From positions 18,731,412 to 18,795,411 of the forward strand of contig NC_041369.1 in assembly GCF_900634415.1 (NCBI RefSeq): a stretch of DNA of 64,000 bases. Reading direction: 5' to 3'. Source of the DNA: Cottoperca gobio. Lineage: Eukaryota; Chordata; Actinopteri; Perciformes; Bovichtidae. Numbering within the stretch: the first letter of the stretch is position 1; every line of letters begins with the position of its first letter. The notes beneath the pieces are model-generated. The model saw only the letters and a list, made by a program, of their open reading frames with translations. It was not told where the DNA came from and made no database searches. This document shows positions 24,288 to 64,000 of this stretch, piece by piece. The position numbers were made by a program, and so were the translations under genes.

Positions 24288-24407
24288 GTAATACTGCTCG
24301 GTAGCTGCACTTTTATGACAAGTAAACATCACATAAACTCCGCTAAAGCTATCTTGATAATGTGTGTTTATATCGTGATAACGTGAGCAAGGTGGGGGGC
24401 GTTACCC

Positions 24408-24421
24408 GGGGGGGGGGGGGG
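24408..24421. repeat. G14 homopolymer
   Basis: Sense-strand G-run about 120 bases after the leader donor. Confidence 0.85.
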
Positions 24422-24779
24422 TCACTTGGGAATGATGCTTAACGCTAATGTTACGGTTGAGGAGTTGCACAGTCTGCGTTCCTGTCTCGAAACAAGGTAA
24501 CGACAGTGTTTGTGGACCCGAAAAAATAATGTTTATTTAAAATGTTTAACATCCATGCCGTTTTCTACCATGCGGTATGCAACATGCGTCCGTTTGAAAG
24601 CCATCTACACAGTGACGTAGATGATGCAGTGCTGGTGTTACTTTCATGCTAACGTTATAAACAACATTTACACGTCCTCATCATCCCTACAGCTAAAAAC
24701 ACTCCCTAAAATGACTTATGTATTCAACTGTATCATGTTGTAATACCATGTTTGTTATCTCATTTTACTTACTGCAGGT

Positions 24780-25215
24780 CACGTATTGTACTTTACTTGA
24801 GTACAATTTTGAGGTTTACTTGAGGTTTTCTGTTTAATGCTACTTTATACTTATACCTCACTTCTACACATCAGAGAGAAATGTTGTATTTTATTATATT
24901 TATTTAAGAGATTTACAAAATATATTTAGTTTAGTTTATTTATTTTTGTATATAAAATATGAAAGGCTACAGATTAAACTACTAAAAGTATATACAATAG
25001 TTAAAATTAGATCCACTTTGATCAACTACAACATAAAAGTAGAGCTTACACATTAATACATCAATAATAATGATCCAAAACTTTAATAGTATAATACTAA
25101 AAGAAGCCACTCTGTATTATGATAACTCACTTTAAACTTTTGATATGTAAAGTACATTTTGTTGCCAAAACTTCTGTACTTTTACTTAAAATTTGAATGC
25201 AGAATACATTTATTT
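24780..25215 (+). repeat. Teleost 'tactttta' interspersed element, copy 2
   Basis: Contains gtactttacttgagtacaat, tgctactttatacttatacc, attaaactactaaaagtat, ttagatccactttgatcaac, tacacattaatacatcaat, and cttctgtacttttacttaaa, in the order typical of this family. Confidence 0.8.
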
Positions 25216-27403
25216 GTATTTATTTTATTCATTATTAAATGTAGGAATTTATTTCTGCATTGTTTTTTTCTTTGTATTTTTCAAACTATTTATTTATTTT
25301 CCAAAACGTATTTATTTCTGTATTATTTTCTTTATATGTTATTATACATTCCACATGCTAACTAGCTAGCTAGCTGTCTGCTTAATACAAAACTCCAGTG
25401 AGGTATGACTATTATTGTGTATGAAACTTAAAACTTTCTTTGTGTAGCCTAAACCTAATAGTGAAGGATGCTTTTTTAAAAGGGTAGGGATAATAAACTT
25501 AAGCTTCATCCTATCCTATCAGCTTTTTGTTTGTTTTCCATTTAATTTAATGTCTTACTGTTATGTATTTATTTTTATGTGCTTTCTTTTTGAAAAGGAG
25601 CAAGATAAATTACTTCATGATGATTTGTTATAGCTGTAGTAGAGAGAGACAGTGAACTAGGCCTGGTTTGATTTGTGACTGCACAAGTGGCCACGTGTGT
25701 GATTAAAAGGGTATGTCACACTCATAGCAGAGAATTATATATTTGATGATATGGTACTGTATGATAATGGTGATCATAAAGATGGGGATAGTGTTTATGA
25801 TGCTGCTGCTGCTGCATAAATGCCAGGCTCTGGAAAAAGCTTGGATCTAGCATTAGGGCTGGTTGTCGCACCTCAGTCACCTACTTTTTTGATAGATAAA
25901 AAGTTGTGCAAGCAACATGTCCTCCATCAGTGCAGAGAATGTGTTCAGAAACTGTTCTACTGTGTGGTCAGTTGCGTTTTGGCAGTGCTCACAAACCAAT
26001 AGACAATAATTATATTTCCGTACATAAAACTGAAAAAAATAGACTTGAATCCTGAGCGTGTAAAGTGCTTGTTAAGCGCAAGCATTTACGCCCATGTGGT
26101 CAGCTATATTGATTTCGATAGAAGTGATTTTGTTCGTCAGACGCGCATTAAATGGACGAAACACATCCTGTGTTAGCAGAGTGTAACACTTGAGGTCCTG
26201 CCAAAAGCTGGCTTTCATTTGAGGAAGAACATTGTTGGCTCACTGTTGCTGGTGACAGCTAGGGCTTGTATGAGGCTACAGTTTGGTGTGAGGACGGGTG
26301 AGGTGAGATTATGTGAGGTGAGGTGTGCCGTCCTGACGGGGAGGCAGTAGGAACACAAAAGTATTTACCAATATTATACTGTAGTGTCCTCCTCTCTGTA
26401 CATGAAAGAGCCACACCAATAATGTTGATGTTTAGCCCTCTTTTAGAGGTGTAAGTAAATATTGAATATCCCAGTATCCATTTTTAAATACATTTACATG
26501 CTAAAATTAACTCAGTTAATACTTAATTTCATTTGCAATACCCATTTATATAGTGTTCAGCCACATTCCAAAGCATGCCGTATGTTTGGAGAGTGATACT
26601 CTACCTCCTGAGTTTCAGTTCATGAAAACATATTCAGCTCTATTTATTGCATGGCAAAGTTACATTAACAGTTCCAGGCAGTGATTTGTTATTGGTATGC
26701 TAATTTTTGGTTTACTGGTATTCAAGAGTTTGTGGTAACAGAGTAAATCAATCAAAACATTTAGAAACATTGCCTTGGAGAATGGCTGGAAGCCGTTGAG
26801 TGTCTCAAACCTCTGTTGTTGTGATATTTAAGTCCTTCCGTTAATGTTTTGCTCCTTTTTAATAATGTAACTGACCACCGAGACCAAGGATGAGTGTAGC
26901 AGTGTAACAACAACCTGTAAACAGCGAAGTTCTTGTCATGCTTAATATGTGTCAGAGCTGTGCTTTGATTGTTTTAGTTTTTCCACTTGCCATCCTTTAT
27001 TGCCTCTCGGTGTCGCTTGATACGTCTAGACTGATTAATGGTGGAGTAGCTGGCTGTCTGGTCCCCTGGTGCCCTCTGTTTCTGTTTCTATTTCTATTTC
27101 CTGTGATTCTGAGATTCTTTTCTCACCATCTCTCTTTCCTTGCCATTTTATTTGTTCTTATTGGTGCCTCTGGAATGAAATATCATGAAATAAATGTCGT
27201 CTGGCAGGTGCTTCCCCTGGCATTGTTGGTTCATCATGGCAGTGAATATCTCCATAGCAACAGCTGCCCTGGTGACAAGGGGTTGCCACTGTCTGGACAT
27301 TGTGCTCCTTTCGTCTCGTCTCCTCTCGCCATGCTTGTCAAGATTAAGGTTAAAGCTAACTGAAGCTTCATTGATTTACACCAGTCTTAAATCTTAATCC
27401 AGA

Positions 27404-27446
27404 ACTGTACCGTGCCTATAAAAAGGATTCCATCCCCTTAAATGTA
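27404..27446 (+). repeat. Possible fragment of the fish 'gtgcctata/tgaaaaagtattc' repeat
   Basis: The phrases ccgtgcctataaaaaggatt and ccatccccttaaatgt resemble the start of a common fish repeat, and the match stops abruptly. It is followed at 27448 by tagggctgggtatc, which looks like the end of a different hAT-type element. Confidence 0.35.
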
Positions 27447-27447
27447 C

Positions 27448-27480
27448 TAGGGCTGGGTATCATTTGAAGTAAAAACATGG
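27448..27480. repeat. Possible hAT-like terminus 'tagggctgggtatc'
   Basis: Only one end is seen; no partner inverted end or target duplication was found. Confidence 0.25.
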
Positions 27481-28637
27481 TTTCTACGACACTTTTATTT
27501 TATTTTATTGGGATCATTGCAAACCAACTCACCAACTCACCAAGACCTCCCACTTCATGTCCTACATTTCCTTTGAAAATTCAATTTATGGGACATTGCG
27601 ACATCCAATAGCTCTACTCCAAATACTTTTTTTAGTTGTGAATTTTTGAATTCAAGGGCATAACAGGAAAGTACGTCATCAAAGCCACGGCTCTGGTTTT
27701 GTTCCTCCTTTTTCAAATCTCCCGTTGGTTCTCAAATGGCTTATGCAAGTAATAAAATAATAACACAGATCTCTGTAGTCTGAACCAAGACGGAAAACTC
27801 TTCAAATCAATGGTATGCGGCAGCGCATATAAGCCGCCTCACTTCTTCCGTTCTTACCTTTCACAATAAAAGCCCTACACTGCATCACTGCTTACCAGAG
27901 GGAACATAAATTCACTTGAAGCAATTATGTCAATTAAGTCATTGTAGCCCGAGTAACTCAGTTAGTTAAAAAGCAAGCAGCAAAGTGTTGGTGGTCTGTG
28001 TCCATTTAGTGTTAATTCTAGCATAGTCTTAAACTTAACTGGGCTTATCTACTCCTTTTATCAGAGAGATGAAACTTGATCAACATCTCTTCTATTTGCG
28101 CTGACTAAAACCTTGTACCAGGGCTAGGATGAGGGAATCTATCGTTCTACTTCTTATTAACCCGGAGTTATCGAGCCCATCCTTTTGGCAACAAAGCATA
28201 TGAAAGGGACAACTAAATTACATTTTAAGGGAAACTGATGCCATAGTTAAAAAAGGAACACTAAGTGAAAGCATTGTAGCAGCACTTGTGACCAAGATGT
28301 GTTGTTATAGTCTGAATTAGTTCATCTGGTTTCAGATTGGTCACTATACTGCTGCCTCGACATAAAGAAAAAGCTCTGTGTCACCTACTGGGGTGTGAGA
28401 GTGAGTGTGCATGTCTCTTCCAGCCTTCGTTATGACGCTGCAGTCCCCCCCCCCCCCCCCCAAGTGTCAGCAGCAGTGCAGACACTAGCTGATCTGAATA
28501 CTGATTTCCAGCTAGATGGCTACGACTGCTAGCTTAGCCGCCGTAGTGCTGATCTCCATTCAAGCTGAGAAGCGTAGTGTTGTTACGTGTTGTGTAATAC
28601 AGTGTAGTAGGGTGCATTTGAGGTGAACGCGGCAGCT

Positions 28638-28641
<4 letters not shown>

Positions 28642-28669
<28 letters not shown>
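28642..28669. repeat. (GA)n microsatellite followed by a G-run
   Basis: GA run, then nine or ten G. Confidence 0.9.
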
Positions 28670-28679
<10 letters not shown>

Positions 28680-29241
28680 AGGAAGGAGAGCGGGAGTGAG
28701 ACAACAGAGAGGTGCAGAGATTTGGGCAGAGAAAAAGAGAGTGTGAGAGCATCCCTAACTGCCGTTGTGGCTATTTATAGCCAAGCCCTACTCCACAGTC
28801 CTGAGATGCTCTCCCACCTCCCACATATAGACAAACCAGCCTACACACACTCACACAAAATAATTTGACATGCAGAAAGACAGTGAACACAGAAAGGTAG
28901 ACTGGATTTTGCACACAGCACAACCTGCTCACAAAAAGATCTATGAATGAACGAGAGGCAGAGCTCAGGGGCATTTGTTTGGCAATCAAGGTCAGTTATT
29001 GCTTCATCAAGAGCATCCTGTTTATCAGAGAAAGTGTTAGCAATAGAAAGAGGAACTGGGTGTATGATTGGGTGGAGGGAGAGCAGAGGGAGCATTTTCC
29101 CTCACAATAACTAGTTGTTTGTCTTGTCAGATTGTATGAAAGGGCTTTGGAAGGGGAGAGAGGGAGCAACAGAGGACGAGAAAAATAAATCTATGCCTTC
29201 TTTTTTCTTAATTTCTTTTTTCTCCTTTCACTTCCTTCCAG

Positions 29242-29613
29242 GCTGAGTCACTGCTGGTGAGGAGGAAGGTCTGGAGAGGGAACGAGAGAGGAGGAGGAGG
29301 AGGTGGTGGAGGAGGAGGGGGAGAAGAAGAAGAAGAAGGGAGGGAGGCAGGGAGATAAGCCACAACAGGAAGCAAAGCGACACACACACCGCCTATTTGT
29401 GTGCGTGTGTCTGAGAGGGAGACTGCGCGATCGAGAGGGTGAACGGGAAAGGAAGGGAGGGAGAGTGACGCGGAGGCTGGGAGAGCCGGCCCCCCCTCCT
29501 CCTCTCCTCCTCTCCCTCTCTTTCTCTCCTCTCCTCCTCTCCTCCCCTCCTCCCTCTCTCTCTCTCTCTGTGGAGCAGGCGTGTAGCGGCATCAGATTCG
29601 GCTTGAAGGAACC
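29242..29613 (+). other. akt3: akt3 5' untranslated part of the start-codon exon
   Basis: A long pyrimidine tract followed by ccttccag (ending 29241) is an excellent acceptor, and the sequence then runs without a good donor to the akt3 ATG. No ATG occurs in this stretch, so the exon adds no start codon of its own. It has a purine-rich half (about 29270-29348, GGAGGA and GAA units) and a pyrimidine-rich half (about 29490-29572, CTCCTC units) that are complementary. An independent transcription start inside the exon is also possible. Confidence 0.8.
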
Positions 29614-62351
<32,738 letters not shown>

Positions 62352-63158
62352 GTAAGACACGCTTTATGTATGCCACTGTGTGCGGTTTCCCATCTGCTTT
62401 TAAACGGCCAGTTTAACCACAACTCCACCACATTAACTGACAGCGTTTAGGCACGCCACTTACTCTACTGTAAGCTCAAAGCTGTGGTACAACTTGTCTG
62501 TGGCTACATATTGGCATTATTTAAAAAGTTACAATTCTTAGCTCTTATTTTTTACGAGTAAATATTCATATACAATAATAATAATTATATGACAAGCATT
62601 TTGAGTTATAATAATAATAATAGTAACACTTTTCATTGCGGTAGATGCCAGTGTTAGACCAAACCAAAATACACTGTATTTGAAGTGTATATAAGTGTTG
62701 ATGAATATGATTTCAAAGCCTGGGTTTATAAAAGTCTCTCACAGATAAATACAGTTTTTTACATAATGTTGTGTAAGTGTTATGTGTGAGTCTGCGACAG
62801 CAGTGCAGCAGAGGAATGTTAAGACGTGCAAACACTCAAGAAGTGGCAAAAGTTTGACTGTTCGATTGCTTTCTAACACAGTTAATTTGCCAACCAACTG
62901 GCCTCTCGCTTGCCTTCTCGTCTCTCTTTTCCACTTCATCCCTCTCCTGCTTGTGTCTATTTATGAACACACCTATGGGGCAGATATAGCCAGAATGACA
63001 GTCGGAGACGAAATGAGTTTGGATTCCCCCACTTTTCCATTTCTCAGATTTTTAATCGGGCCGTTTTTGCAATCTTGGTTCATTCCCTCAGTGCAACTGT
63101 CACCTGCTCCCCTCCCAGTTAGTTAGGCAGTTCAGCCAGCGCCAGGCCTGAGCAAACG

Positions 63159-63162
<4 letters not shown>

Positions 63163-63226
<64 letters not shown>
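63163..63226. repeat. (CA)n microsatellite
   Basis: First of three CA arrays within 350 bases. Confidence 0.95.
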
Positions 63227-63228
<2 letters not shown>

Positions 63229-63305
63229 TAACCAGCAAACACACACATACTTAGACAAACACATAGGAAATGTTTACCTCAACGGACAAATTGTGACCAC
63301 ACATG

Positions 63306-63309
<4 letters not shown>

Positions 63310-63364
<55 letters not shown>
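63310..63364. repeat. (CA)n microsatellite
   Basis: Second CA array. Confidence 0.95.
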
Positions 63365-63365
<1 letters not shown>

Positions 63366-63442
63366 CCCATTACAAACCTGCCACAGTCACAGCTGCCAGT
63401 ACACTGATGAAGGCCCACCTGTCGTGTCACCCCCTCTCATCG

Positions 63443-63455
63443 CACACACACACAC

Positions 63456-63509
<54 letters not shown>
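63443..63509. repeat. (CA)n microsatellite with one CG step
   Basis: Third CA array, interrupted once. Confidence 0.95.
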
Positions 63510-63515
<6 letters not shown>

Positions 63516-63559
63516 ATTACACACGGACACCATTTGAGCAAGGTGGTCTGTGAGCATCA

Positions 63560-63720
63560 CTCCAGCGGCCATATGCAAACCTCCCTGAACAATTAATGGG
63601 GAGATATGCGCCCCTTGGCCTCATGGGTAATTTGTACGACTTGACTGGTGTGCCGCAGCAGGCTGGTGTCATTTTGGTGCCACATGTGTGACAGTGACAA
63701 CTTGACAACTGACAGCTAGG
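63560..63720. promoter_or_regulatory. Candidate intronic enhancer with POU, SOX and homeodomain cores
   Basis: Within about 50 bases: ccatatgcaaac, tgaacaattaatgg and gagatatgcgcc. The neighbouring sequence to 63710 is also non-repetitive. Function is inferred only from motif clustering. Confidence 0.3.
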
Positions 63721-64000
63721 GAGAGAGTAAGAGAAAGGGATGAAGGGATTGTGAGGTGAGCGTTAAAAAGGCAAGATGGAGGAGAAGCGGGAGGTCACGC
63801 CACCTGGGGAAAGAAACGAGTTGTGTACTCTTTAAAGTATGAAAATGAACTTCTTGCCAAAAACAGAAAGAGATGGATATGAGAATGGAATAAATGAAGA
63901 CAGAGGCTCAGGGGGCAAGGCCAGTTAGGCCACTAATGAGTGCTGCACTGGAGGCAGTTGAAATGGGAGGGTGGGGGGCTGTTGGCGGCTGCGGCAGCGG

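Larger units (their letters stand above)
24288..29241 (+). other. akt3: Probable first (leader) intron of akt3
   Basis: GTAATA at the start and a strong pyrimidine tract with CAG at the end bound 4,954 bases. A G14 run lies at 24408-24421. The intron holds a 'tactttta' element (24780-25215), a C-run (28447-28462), a (GA)n tract (28642-28669) and a CpG-bearing patch at 28480-28640 with a 36-codon ORF (ATG 28516). A 141-codon frame at 26938-27363 has no recognisable similarity. Confidence 0.5.
62352..64000 (+). other. akt3: akt3 intron after coding exon 7, open at the right edge
   Basis: It begins GTAAGA. Three CA arrays lie at 63163-63509. 63560-63720 is non-repetitive with POU-like atatgcaaac, SOX-like gaacaatt and homeodomain caattaatgg. 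No next exon is reached. Confidence 0.9.

Noticed and set aside
26938..27363. 141-codon + frame, hydrophobic, in the akt3 leader intron
   Set aside because: Not low complexity, but no recognised family, no clear start context and no splice support. A short part near 27180-27330 may be conserved noncoding sequence.
27944..27985. tRNA-like A-box phrase 'gagtaactcagttagtta'
   Set aside because: No B-box follows at the right distance and no cloverleaf can be drawn, so neither a tRNA nor a clear SINE head.

Overview
This window is vertebrate and almost certainly from a ray-finned fish, probably a percomorph teleost. The evidence is large introns, a very high density of long (GT)n/(CA)n tracts, and interspersed repeats of teleost type (an L2-like LINE tail, hAT-like MITEs with TAGRGCTGCAAC ends, a 'tactttta' element, and a 'caacaactat...gttagcatg' element). 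There are no prokaryotic features, no CRISPR array and no operon.

The only protein-coding gene that can be shown is akt3 (RAC-gamma serine/threonine kinase, AKT/PKB family) on the + strand. Seven coding exons were found by translation and splice signals: 29614-29659, 51662-51787, 56311-56422, 60114-60258, 61134-61265, 61392-61457 and 62283-62351. Together they make 696 nt, or 232 codons. They encode the whole PH domain, the linker and the start of the kinase N-lobe, down to the hinge. The rest of the kinase domain and the hydrophobic motif lie beyond the right edge. The ATG exon has a strong acceptor at 29241/29242, so a noncoding exon must lie upstream. The best candidate ends at a CAG|GTAATA donor at 24287/24288 in a CpG-bearing patch that carries a perfect cAMP-response element and several AACCGTT/AACGGTT sites.

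Layout. 1-5260: flank with a GC-rich, CpG-rich patch (4749-5253) that looks like a minus-strand promoter and noncoding first exon, plus a second candidate minus-strand first exon near 2580-2750. From vertebrate synteny (AKT3 and ZBTB18 lie head to head in human) the minus-strand gene is probably zbtb18, whose coding part would lie off the left edge; this is inference. 5260-23990: intergenic, mostly repeats and microsatellites, with some candidate conserved noncoding stretches. 23990-29241: probable akt3 promoter, leader exon and first intron. 29242-29659: leader plus start codon. 29660-51661: a 22.0-kb intron with two hAT MITEs, a 1.17-kb inverted-repeat element, a (TTC)43 tract and a 148-bp perfect (GT)74 tract. 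51662-64000: six further coding exons, with polypurine stretches, two MITEs and an L2 fragment in the introns.

I did not find a new biological system. The most checkable unusual points are: two upstream ORFs in the proposed akt3 leader (one crossing the splice junction); a self-complementary purine/pyrimidine pair in the 5' UTR; the paired promoter architecture; a nested inverted-repeat element with an ACGTA-rich tandem core; and a tandem duplication whose halves are a CA array and a GT array.
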